Shown one piece after another: positions 24,589 through 34,737 of a stretch of 64,000 nt of DNA. Every line of letters starts with the position of its first letter. The stretch's first letter is position 1. The stretch spans positions 1 to 64,000 of the forward strand of contig CAJNOJ010000042.1 in the NCBI GenBank assembly GCA_905250025.1, written 5' to 3'. The notes below the pieces were generated by a model that had not been told where the DNA came from, did not search any database, and worked only from the letters and a program-made list of their open reading frames with translations. This DNA is from Adineta ricciae (taxonomy: Eukaryota; Rotifera; Eurotatoria; Adinetida; Adinetidae). Both the position numbers and the translations under genes were made by a program.

Positions 24589-25161
24589 TTAGTTGGATTT
24601 GGTTGATTTAATCATGGGTTTGGCCATTGGATTGACTGGTATACGTTGAGCACATGAAAGCACAATAACCATGGCTAATAGAAGAATATGATTTTGTTCT
24701 TTACTATCGACGATATCTACCCAATAGAAAGTTTTCGTCGGTGATGCATCTTTTGTCACGTGACCAACAGTATCACCATCTTTAGTGATGACGAATTCGT
24801 CAGAAGATGTTCCATCCTTCCGTCTTTCGATCTTGTAATCACCGTGAACACAATTAATTTGTAATTTATGCTCCCACAAAGGACCGGTTCGTTTAATTAA
24901 GGCTATTTGTCGTTCGGTAGCACCAGCATAAGTCGAAAATAATCGGTATGTCATATGCAAATGTAAACTATCTTGCCGAATTTTCATCATTTCATTGCCA
25001 TTAGCATCGAAAATCTGTACTTTATCGCCCATAGTAAAGAACGATGCATTTCCTGTATAACGAATCGTTCCCGCATCATCAGTAATAGTAAATCTATTCT
25101 GTAAGGATAAATATTTTTCCTGTATTAGGTATCGTGTTGATAGAATTTGATTTTCGTTCAT
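24589..25161 (-). CDS. LURP-one-related / tubby-C-terminal-like protein
   Basis: Intronless, 190 residues. The start RYLIQEKYLSLQNRFTITDD, then GTIRYTGNASFFTMGDKVQI and FDANGNEMMKIRQDSLHLHM, is the standard opening of the LURP-one-related (LOR, DUF567) fold, the 12-stranded barrel shared with tubby C-terminal and phospholipid scramblase domains. The later GDTVGHVTKDASPTKTFYWV and DIVDSKEQNHILLLAMVIVL match the closing strands and central hydrophobic helix of this fold. The lysine-rich tail is short. LOR proteins are abundant in plants, fungi and bacteria and of mostly unknown biochemical role; membrane-lipid binding is suspected from the scramblase similarity. The lack of introns contrasts with most neighbours. 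Start chosen as the first ATG, immediately before the RYLIQEK block. Confidence 0.85.
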   Translation of the reverse strand: MNENQILSTRYLIQEKYLSLQNRFTITDDAGTIRYTGNASFFTMGDKVQIFDANGNEMMKIRQDSLHLHMTYRLFSTYAGATERQIALIKRTGPLWEHKLQINCVHGDYKIERRKDGTSSDEFVITKDGDTVGHVTKDASPTKTFYWVDIVDSKEQNHILLLAMVIVLSCAQRIPVNPMAKPMIKSTKSN

Positions 25162-26073
25162 GATTTTTAGCTAGTCGAAAATCGGATTATTCATATTCGC
25201 TCGATGAGAAATAAACGACGAAATATCTCGTATGATCGATTGCATACACGTGCCGTAGGAAAGCGTAACGATGATCAAAATAGTAACCAAACACACATAC
25301 ACGAAGGTTACCTCATTTGTTCTATACTTGACAATATTCATTGGAAATAAGACAAAAGAAATGACGAACAACGATTTCTGACTCATTCGACAGGTATGGA
25401 GTGCAAATGTGATAATCTTCATATCCGATTATCCTCAATCCTTGGACATAATTGAGAGAATTCGTGCTTTTTCTGGTGAAAAACTCGGGAAGACTTCATT
25501 ATGTTTGCAGTATGCATGGAAGAAGATCAAAAAGGAGAAAACGAATAACAACCTGATTGAAAAAAAAAACAAAACGAAAACAATATCGAAAGAAAACACA
25601 CGATAATAGAAACTACAATATACACTTTTTCATGCTTGTATTTTTTTGCTGCTTAATCTCACCCATCATTTAGAACACACACACACATGAACAAATACAT
25701 AAAGAAAGCAAAAGGAAAAGTTTCATCTTAAACAATCAGTTCCCCCGGAATAAACGACAAAAAAAAAGAATGAACAAAAAAGTAATGAATCAAGCACAAG
25801 GAATGTACACAAAAAAAAAGAAATTTTGATTTTTTCTTTTGTTTTTTTTCCCTAGAGAGCATTTCTTATCACATAATGCATATGATATGGTGGAACGAAG
25901 AATATGGAAGAATAAGATGTACACACTGATCTACAGCTACTAATGATCTAACGGAAGATTTCGATAGAAGAGCGAGAGAGAGGAAAACAAACTTATGTGA
26001 TGGATTTGGAGAATGTATAGAAGAATCAATGGCATGGAGTCGACTGTTCGGCAAAAGTCAAGAAACTGTTCGA
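25162..26073. other. Intergenic interval
   Basis: About 0.9 kb with several A-runs (around 25560-25600 and 25760-25860). Holds the LURP-one-like gene's upstream region and the 3' flank of the ETS gene. No gene seen. Confidence 0.55.
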
Positions 26074-28630
26074 TCATGCAGTGGACGGAGAAGAAGTCAG
26101 TTTGGGCTTTTTACAATCTAAGATTGTATCGTCGTCTTTATTAACAGCTAAGTTGAGTGGTTGATCGTGATGTTGTTGTTGATAAGATAGGCGTGCTGTT
26201 AATGATAATGGAACGGCTTGTTTACGTTTTGTTGATGTCGAATTGGATGATATTGATGATGATAAGGACTGTGATGGACTACAATGTTGTTTATCATTGT
26301 CACCTGTACGATCACGATTACTATCAAATGATTCGGGTGACGACGAATTCGATCGATCGCTCTTCGAAATGGTGGCTAACAATGGACTCGTTTTGGCATT
26401 GAATGTCGGTGAAGAATTATTCGAAGCATTATGTGCCGCAAATAGAAGTGCAGCTGTGGGATTCAAACTCGATGGAATTGTTGTTGCAGTCGGTGAATAA
26501 ATAGAAAATAGTTGCAGAAGTTGATTTTGCATCTGCGTTGGAGATGATGTGGAATTCGGAAACTGTGATGGTGGTGGTGACGATGAGTTATCATCATTTT
26601 CTATCGAATAGAAAGGAAATTGATTCGAAAACGAGTCACTTCATACTCAATCTAATTACCCGGAGTGTATTTCATATCGTTGTCTTGATCGTCTGGACTA
26701 GTTGCAGGCTGATATGAAAGTGACGGTTTTTTATTCAAACTGGAATAAATCATATTGGTTGAACCGCCATTTCGTTTCATACTCTTTCGAATTTCATCTG
26801 GTGAACGCATAAATCGATAGAGTAAACGTTTGGATTGTTCTTTGGATATAATGTTGTTAGAATAATAATAACGCATTCCACGTGATAACTTTTCGTATGT
26901 CATTGAGAGACGATTCTTTTGAAGACCTACAAGAGATGAAAAAGATCATATATTGAATGGCAACGAACAACTGAACATACCCCAAAGAGCAGCTAGTTTG
27001 TCAGCTTGGATAATCCGAAAGATCATCTTCTCTCGATTTTCCCAATGAATAATCGACTCATAGTGTGGATCTTCGAGTAAAATGTATAAAAATTCCCATA
27101 GGATTCGGCAATCTACGAGAAATAAGATATGAACGTTTGCAAAACAAGCTAACAAAATGAAAATGTACTTTTTGCAGCGGGTGGTTTCATTAGAATATCT
27201 CCACGAAAATCGATTCGATCGTGAAAATAACGTATTTGTCTTGTACTATCACTTGTTAGACCATTTCGGTCAACATCATCATTCATTTCGCCTGTATTCG
27301 TCACATCATTAGGCTGATGTTTGATTCGCGACAACAAGTGTGAACGAATTTTGAATGGAGTGGTATCGTGGTTCAAACGGTTTGATTTCGATAAGAACGA
27401 CGATGATGATTGAGGGGAAGATGATGGCGAACTTGACGTCACAGGTGGTGTGGGTGCCGTCTCGTGCTGCTCAATATCCACGTCTTCATCATCCATACAT
27501 TCTTGCTTTACCGATGGACTAATCGTTGTTGCCGGTGTTGTTGTCAATGGTGAACTATTCGGTGTTGGCTGACGGTTTGTTTGTTGCGTACTCGGAGATA
27601 TTGCTTCACGTTTGACACCAGCAGAATCATTCACCGGATAAAGCGTGTCAGATTTGTGTGATGCTTTGACTAGAGAGAGAGAGGGTAGAGGGGAGGCAAT
27701 CGAAGCGGTGAAGAACTTGTTTCTTCGAACTTACCTTCTGAAGCGTAGGATGATACCGAAGATGACGACGACGCCGATACTTCACGATTTCGTGTTGACT
27801 GTTGTTGATGAGAACTATAGAAAGGTGATTGATGATTAATCAAAGGCGTTTTCGGCATGAGATCAGGTCGACCGAACATGTAATTAAATGCTGGATGCAT
27901 ACAAGCTGCAGCTGCAGCAGCGGCAGCGGCTGGATGTGTTAGAACACTACCAGCATTGGGATGAAACGGCGGAATAGTCAGTGTTGTTGGTGGTGGAATA
28001 TTGAAGCGACGTGAGGTTGCTGCTGCTGAGGACGCTGAGGACGATGATGATGAAGAAGAAGACGAAGGAAAAGCAAAAGAATTCCATAGTTGATACGGAT
28101 ATGCTATAAGAAAATTGATTTCGTTTTCGTATTCAAAAATCAAAAGTTCTTACATTGGCATTGCCATGTTTTGAGTGTCGCTCGATGTTGTTGTAAAGCT
28201 TTGTATAACACATCACCCGAGCGTGGTGAACGTTGTTTGAAACTATCTTCATTTAATAACAATAGTGCTTTACCTTGATAGATAAAAAAGAAAAGATTTA
28301 TATTTGGTAAAAGATGCTTCTCGTTATGAAAATAATCGTACCATTCATTTCGAAGTCGTTTAAATTGACATCTCCTAACGAATATTCATCTATACAATAT
28401 TCAATCCATTTCTGTACATCACTCTTCGACCAGGAATCAATTGGATGCACTAAATTTCGAAAAGAAAATAAAGAATTCTTTACTTCTTCAAACATTGTCG
28501 CTCGATTCGAAATGAAATACGTACATAAATTTTGTGGTAAGTTCATTTTAAATGTTGCTGATGGGTAGCTATTCGTCGGTAAATGTGTATTAGCTGTCGA
28601 CACCGCAGAATTCCCGCTATGTGCTACCAT
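26074..28630 (-). CDS. ETV6/Yan (TEL)-type ETS transcription factor
   Basis: First exons 28525-28630, 28342-28449, 28154-28273, then further exons to a stop at 26074. The N-terminal Pointed (PNT/SAM) domain reads [34 protein letters not shown] and [15 protein letters not shown]. The C-terminal ETS DNA-binding domain has [29 protein letters not shown] and the recognition helix [14 protein letters not shown] with the base-contacting arginines. The order PNT then ETS and the [21 protein letters not shown] wording are those of ETV6/ETV7 and fly Yan, transcriptional repressors that polymerise through the PNT domain downstream of RTK/MAPK signalling. Between them are poly-Ser and poly-Ala tracts. 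A DQPLNLA motif near the C-terminus resembles a CtBP-binding PxDLS motif (inference). The ATG at 28630 follows an acceptor (TTCTAG). Divergent from the calcium-sensor gene 5.1 kb away. Confidence 0.92.
28223..28411. repeat. Source arm A of inverted duplication (inside the ETS gene)
   Basis: 189 bp spanning the 3' part of PNT exon 2, its intron and the 5' part of exon 3. Its perfect reverse complement is at 29493-29681. Confidence 0.95.
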
Positions 28631-29492
28631 GCTAGAATAAGAAGGAAACAGATAAACAAATGGACTCTGGTTTGTTCTTGCGCACACTTCTATATATATA
28701 TCTAACGAAAAAAACGAGAGCCAGGAGAAAAAGAATAAGAAAAACAGAAAGGAGCAGCAACGCACATCATCTTATCCTTCCTTTTCTGTATATATACACA
28801 AGGAAGCACGAAAGACAGCGGCAGGCAACGACGACGGTTGTGCACCTGATAATATGGTCATCACTCCCTCGATAACGAACGACACGTTTTTTTCTCTCTC
28901 CCTTCTTCTTCTTCTTCTTCTCTTTTGTCGTTTTCTTTCAGCCATTAGTTATACGATAAAGGCAGGAAAAGAGTGAAAATAATTCGAAAAGAATGGCATG
29001 AGAAACTTGCCTTCCAATACTTCCGAAGACTAAACATGTACACATCGATATTTCCTTTATGTGTAACGAATAAAAATCGAAATATAATCAAGATACACAG
29101 GCATGAGTGTGTGTGAGAGAGAGAGGGGCTAAGGGAAACGTGTATGGGCGAAAGAAAGTAAGCGAAGAGCGAATGAATAAATAAGTAAAGGAAAAAAGTG
29201 GATGCAACCGATGATGCATCACGAAATATATACTATCACACGGAAAAGAAAAATCATACCACCGTGTAATATAGATGCCTACTTATAGACACAATAGGAA
29301 TAATTTGATCAAGGCGAAGAAAAAGCACAATGAAAAGGAGAACAGTGATGTCTGCATTATGTATCTATTAGAAATACATACTTTCATATTTTTTTCTCGT
29401 CTTTATTCGATGATTCTACTGAAGTAGGATCATCGATCCATATTTATATTTATAGACAGCTATTCAATGATCAATGACGTCGATGAGAGTAT

Positions 29493-29681
29493 AAATGGAT
29501 TGAATATTGTATAGATGAATATTCGTTAGGAGATGTCAATTTAAACGACTTCGAAATGAATGGTACGATTATTTTCATAACGAGAAGCATCTTTTACCAA
29601 ATATAAATCTTTTCTTTTTTATCTATCAAGGTAAAGCACTATTGTTATTAAATGAAGATAGTTTCAAACAACGTTCACCAC
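29493..29681. repeat. Inverted copy of arm A
   Basis: Exact reverse complement of 28223-28411 over 189 bp, ending directly at the ambiguous base 29682. Confidence 0.95.
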
Positions 29682-29682
29682 N
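29682..29682. other. Ambiguous base n at the junction of two inverted copies
   Basis: The only non-ACGT character in the window; it separates the two inverted copies exactly. Confidence 0.98.
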
Positions 29683-29790
29683 TATGTTTTTGATAAGAGT
29701 CCATCTAGGTCAATGATCACATGATGATGATAGTGATTATGATTGAAACAAGAGGCCAGTTATGATGACCTACTTCTTCAATTTTTTATT
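29683..29790. repeat. Inverted copy of arm B
   Basis: Exact reverse complement of 31242-31349 over 108 bp, starting right after the ambiguous base. Confidence 0.95.
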
Positions 29791-31241
29791 TTGGTCATCG
29801 ATAAAACATCAGGAAAACGAAAGGAGGCGAAGAAGAACAAGAAGACGAAATTTGAATTCAATATGTTTTCTATACAGTTAACCGATGGATTCGTTATAAC
29901 ATATATGTATACGTATGTAAGATGAATGACTGGTCGAAAGAAGACCTATTTCTGAGACAACCTTCAGTTGATTAGAACGAAGAATAATAATGTAGTCGAA
30001 TGAGAACAAGAAGAGACAAGTTCAGGGAAGTGCCAGTAGGCAGACAGACATGATGATTGATGGGGAGAAGATAGGGATTTGAGTATTTGGTTTCGATTAT
30101 ACTTACAGCATTGTTTCGTTTTTGGTTGTTGAAAAGTAAGAGAGAATACTCACAAATGACCTCCTTCCTTCGAAAATTTATTGTGGGTCAAACAAAGAGA
30201 AGGATGAAGAGAGAGAGGACGAGAGGGAGAAAAGAGAGATCCATTATTTTTGATTTTACTGTCTACGTTGATGTCGTCTACCTTGGAAGTTCAAGAGCGC
30301 GATTCTTTTACAGAGAAGGACATATTCCGTTTTCTTTTCGCTCTCTTTCTCCCGTTATTCGTTCTTTTATTCCCATATATTGTTCTGTTTTCTGTGCTCA
30401 TGCCGACTTTCGGTCATTCTGCGATGAGAAAAGAAAAGGAATAATTTCAAGTTGCTTTTTAAATACACACATATACACAGGCTGGCCTTGTTCTGTTCTT
30501 TTTTCTTCTCCATCATCATCATCTACCCTGTCTACCTGTCGAGACGACGACAGACAGAGAAGAGGAAGGTCCGAAACGGCATATAAACTAAAACAAATTT
30601 TTCGTTTTTCTTTCTTTCTTTTCTCGTTCATACTAGATTCATTGTGTTGAACGATATCCGCACCAATGCACTCAGCATACACATATATATATATATATTT
30701 CGGTCTTTATCTCGGTGACCTCAAAATGAGAACGAGCACTAAAGTATGTGCAATTTTCTCAATGTGAAGTGCATGCATGGAGGTGACCGGAACAAAACAT
30801 AAAAGAAAATATTTCGTCTCGTCCCTCTTAAATTTCTCCACCTCCTCCTCCTTCTTCTTCTTCGTCTTGAATTTTTCATCTTATTGTCATGTTCCATCAA
30901 TGGCACCATTGTCATGTCGTACGATACTGAACAATTACCATTAAGAAAAGTCATTATCGATCGTAAGATGCAATCGTTTCTTCACAGACTGTGACGTTTA
31001 GTTGACCCAATTAAAAGATGAGTATGTGCAAAGACGATCAGCAGGTGTTTACATGCAATGATGATGCTGATAAGACCAATGATAAACATCAGTCAATTGA
31101 TTGCACGTCTTTACGCTAATCTCTGTTTTTCCTCATCGTTATTGGACGCCGAGCGAAGTGCTAATGTAAAGATGATCGTATCAACAGTTCTTTTCTTCTT
31201 CGTTTATTTTGTCATATCCTTTCGTTTACAATACTCAACCT

Positions 31242-31349
31242 AATAAAAAATTGAAGAAGTAGGTCATCATAACTGGCCTCTTGTTTCAATCATAATCACT
31301 ATCATCATCATGTGATCATTGACCTAGATGGACTCTTATCAAAAACATA
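31242..31349. repeat. Source arm B of inverted duplication
   Basis: 108 bp of non-coding sequence whose perfect reverse complement lies at 29683-29790. Confidence 0.95.
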
Positions 31350-33788
31350 CTACTTGTATGTTATAGGTTTTCAATTCTTGTCATATGTAAATATACGACT
31401 ATGATCATATTCATTCCCTCGCTCACTTGTTCATATCGGAAGAAAAGAACAAAATATCATCGAAGTGAAGGAGAAATAAATGACGCCCTTCACGAAGTCT
31501 GTTCAGTACGTGTGTGTATAGACGACGATGGTATTTTTCAATGAATAGAGAATAGTAAAATTTCCATTTTATACGCTATGAATTTGATCGTTGTTGGTTT
31601 TGCTTCATTTGACTTATGCATCGCTTCAATTCTAATGTTCCCGTCTAGTGAATGGAAATGGGACACGACTTGAAAGAGCAAAAAAAAAGCAGCGACGAAA
31701 ACGAAGAAGTAAAATGTTAAAGAAAAGATACGCCCTTGACGGAAAGCAAGCGAGTCGAAAAAAAAACGAATTGTTAAACTTTGTTCGCGGAAGATAAGAA
31801 AATCGTTGGTTTACTAGAGAAGAAATTTGTCTTCTGTTTACCATCATCATACATAGCTCGCTTCACCTTATGCCTATTCATTTTTATGATGAAGACGATA
31901 AGACAAGAAGAATATATGTGAATATGACACTTTAAAACACGAACGAAGCGAACGAATGTCCTCGGCAAGGAAACGTTTCTTTCAGTCACACGACAGCAAC
32001 CATAATGATGACGATGACGGAGGTTTTTATATTCTTAACTATTTTACTGATAACATTAGAAAATAAAACTAAAAATAGATAACATCATCAGTTAATTTAA
32101 CGCTTATAAACAGAAATATTCTGATTATTTTCGGTAGGGAACTTAAAAAATCTGTCGTCGATCGACAGTTTACTGAAAATAGACACCGAGTGCAACAAAT
32201 CCGTTATGTTTATTAAGACATATCAACAACTGCGGCCTAGATGAACGCGCCTACGAATCGATTGTCCTTACCTTGTCAGCACTTGTACGATTCGTTTGTT
32301 GTGGTTGCTAATCTTGATTTCCTATTTCAACGGCGGACTTTTTCTTTTTCGATCAAAAATAGAATAGTAGCGTTAACAGAAAGGTAGCAACGCACTTTCG
32401 TTCTCACGCAGAACAAATACAAAGCAGCCAACCCGGAACTTTCGAAACGTCGTTGCGCGTGTTCCGGAATGACATTTTTTCTCTCCCACCTTTTTCTCTT
32501 TGCATTGCTTTCTTTTCGATTTTTTTTCGATTCTTTTTTTTTCAAAGATTTGTGACGATCGCTACTCGACAAAAAACAATAATAACAACAAAAACAACAA
32601 TAACAAAAACTGAAAACGATTACATCCCTGTAGCCAACTGCGAACTGACATTTTTTCTTTCGTTATTTCCACTTGGATTATGGAACGAGCTCGCACACGT
32701 ATGTGCGTAATTTTCTCATCACTTTCTACGCAAATCAGCGGTTTAACTTTCGCATTGTTTTTCACATACGCCTGACTATCACACGAATAGCTGTCTAAGA
32801 TGCTCTCCTCTCTTCCCGGCAATGATTGCATTCATGCAATTCGTTTCTTATTTCTTTCATCGTCAAGCATCCGTGTGTGCACACCCTGGCTTTTGAAAGG
32901 GTTGTTCTTCATTCTTTTCTCTTCTTTTTCTCTGTCTGTTGATTTCTTTGCCAATCGCGTATATATGTAAATGCACAGATGCGAGCGGGAAGTATAGGTA
33001 TTGAGTGCGTTTTCGTTTCCTTTCTTTCCCGCGCATTTTCGTTGTGTGTATGTTGAAGAGTAGAAAAAAAAGAAGAAAAAAAAAGTAAACCTTTTTCGAG
33101 GACACAATCGAAGCATACGAGCTTGTCGACAATGAAAGGAAAACAATACGATTCAAAGTTATGTGGGATATATCAGAAGAAAAAGACGAAATCCGTCGTT
33201 GGAGTGTGCTGCATAATTGACTGTGATGTATATGAATGCCGGAGGAGAAGCAACGGAGGCAATTTTAAAATGAAATAAAATAAAAAAAGAAACTGAAATT
33301 TCACTTTCGCAGTCGATTTTATATGGGTGTATGTACAGTGATTGTAAACAAAACTTTCCTTCTTCTTTTCTGTCTAAGTTATTTGTACAAGATGAAGAAG
33401 AAGTAGAAGTAGAAGATGATGATGAAAACGTTTTAACAATCGACAAGCATTTCTTGTCTTGCCAATGTCGCTCTGACAAATTCAATTTTCATCTTCAAAT
33501 ATCAATTCTAGCTTAAATATTTTCGCCACAAAGAATTGAATCAACGTGAATGTCTATGAAATAAATATAAAATCCAGTCAATACAGTGCTTGTATCAAAG
33601 ACAAAGCACACATATTTCTAAAGTCTACTAATCGTTCTGTATTTTTTTCTTCTTTCTTTTTTTGTGCCTGTTCTACGAAGTAAAAGCAGCGCACACGAAA
33701 AGCAAATAGTTACATTAATATATTATCACATGTGCTGTATATAAGAACACTGTAAAAGAAATAGAAGCGGAGGTACATTCGAACAAAT

Positions 33789-34401
33789 ATGGGAAATCAA
33801 CAAACCGCGGCTAATTTTAGTGAAAAAGATGTACAATTGCTAGTTAAACTTAGCAATAGGACTGAAGCAGAAATTCGACAATGGTACAAAGATTTTCATA
33901 TCGAAAGTGATGAAACAGATCGAATGAATAAACGACAATTTCAATTATTCTATACAAAATTACGACAAAATCCGAAATTGCAACAGATCACCGATCATAT
34001 ATTTCGAGCGTTTGATACTAATCATTCCGGTAAATGATACGCCTTTTCCTGTGTATCGAACGCAACATTTGATTTTCTGTTAAGGTACAATTGATTTCAA
34101 AGAGTTCCTTCTTGGTTACATTGCAACCACAACCGGAACAAATCGTCAGAAATTCGAATATGCATTTGATGTGTTTGATATCAACGAGAACGATGTTATT
34201 GAGAAGAAAGAAGCAGAGAAGATTATAACGATCATTTGTCGAATTCTTGGCCTTTCCCAAGAAGATGCGAAAACTTATACCGAAACAATTATGCTCTCCT
34301 TCGATGAAAATCGTGACAAAGTTGTATCAAAAGAAGAATTTATCGCCGGATGTTTGCACGATCCAACACTAGCCAAGATTGCCACTCCATTTGACCTTTA
34401 A
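33789..34401 (+). CDS. Neuronal calcium sensor family protein (EF-hand)
   Basis: Two exons (33789-34029, 34085-34401), 185 residues, the usual size of NCS/visinin-like proteins. The start MGNQQT fits an N-myristoylation signal (Gly2, Thr6). EF1 is degenerate (TEAEIRQWYKDFHIESDE), as in all NCS proteins. EF2 (DTNHSGTIDFKEF) is canonical; EF3 (DINENDVIEKKE) and EF4 (DENRDKVVSKEE) keep acidic residues at positions 1 and 12. Such proteins switch membrane binding or target binding with calcium in neurons and sensory cells. The exon junction falls inside the EF2 loop. Which subfamily (NCS-1, hippocalcin, KChIP) is unclear. Divergent from the ETS gene across a long non-coding interval; its 3' end converges on the Q-rich nuclear gene. 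Confidence 0.92.
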
Positions 34402-34737
34402 TCTTCATACGGACTTCCATCTGTGATGTTTTTTTTTCTTCTCGATAGAAAAACCTTCATTGCGGGTTGTATAGTGAAAACATTTCTCTAGATTTATGTA
34501 ACAAGAACGCTCCGTAGAAACGAGCAAACGTACGTAAAGAACAACTTTGAAATAGTTACACTACATCATGTATACAAAACAATATTGAATACATAGATAT
34601 ACAATGAGAAAGAAAAGAAAAGAGAGAATATCTTGATATGTGTATTTTCAAGCAACTGATGACTAGTGTTAGAAATAGATCGATTGAGTCAGTTTTCATT
34701 CTACCAAGCGATGTCAACATTAGAGAAAATATATGTA
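34402..34737. other. Convergent 3' ends
   Basis: 336 bp shared between the 3' ends of the calcium sensor (+) and the Q-rich nuclear gene (-). No gene seen. Confidence 0.6.

Larger units (their letters stand above)
28631..33788. other. Gene-free interval between ETS factor and calcium sensor
   Basis: About 5.1 kb, by far the longest interval without an exon here, between two divergently transcribed regulatory genes. It contains CTT-rich runs (28904-28922), a TA run (30682-30698), a near-perfect small hairpin near 29409-29434, the inverted patch 29493-29790 and scattered pyrimidine tracts. The one long open stretch (30087-30650, plus) has no ATG start and no protein-like pattern. Probably cis-regulatory DNA. 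Confidence 0.5.

Noticed and set aside
30087..30650. Long plus-strand open stretch of about 187 codons
   Set aside because: No ATG at its start (begins TTG), no splice signals, low-complexity pyrimidine-driven residues and no recognisable protein pattern.
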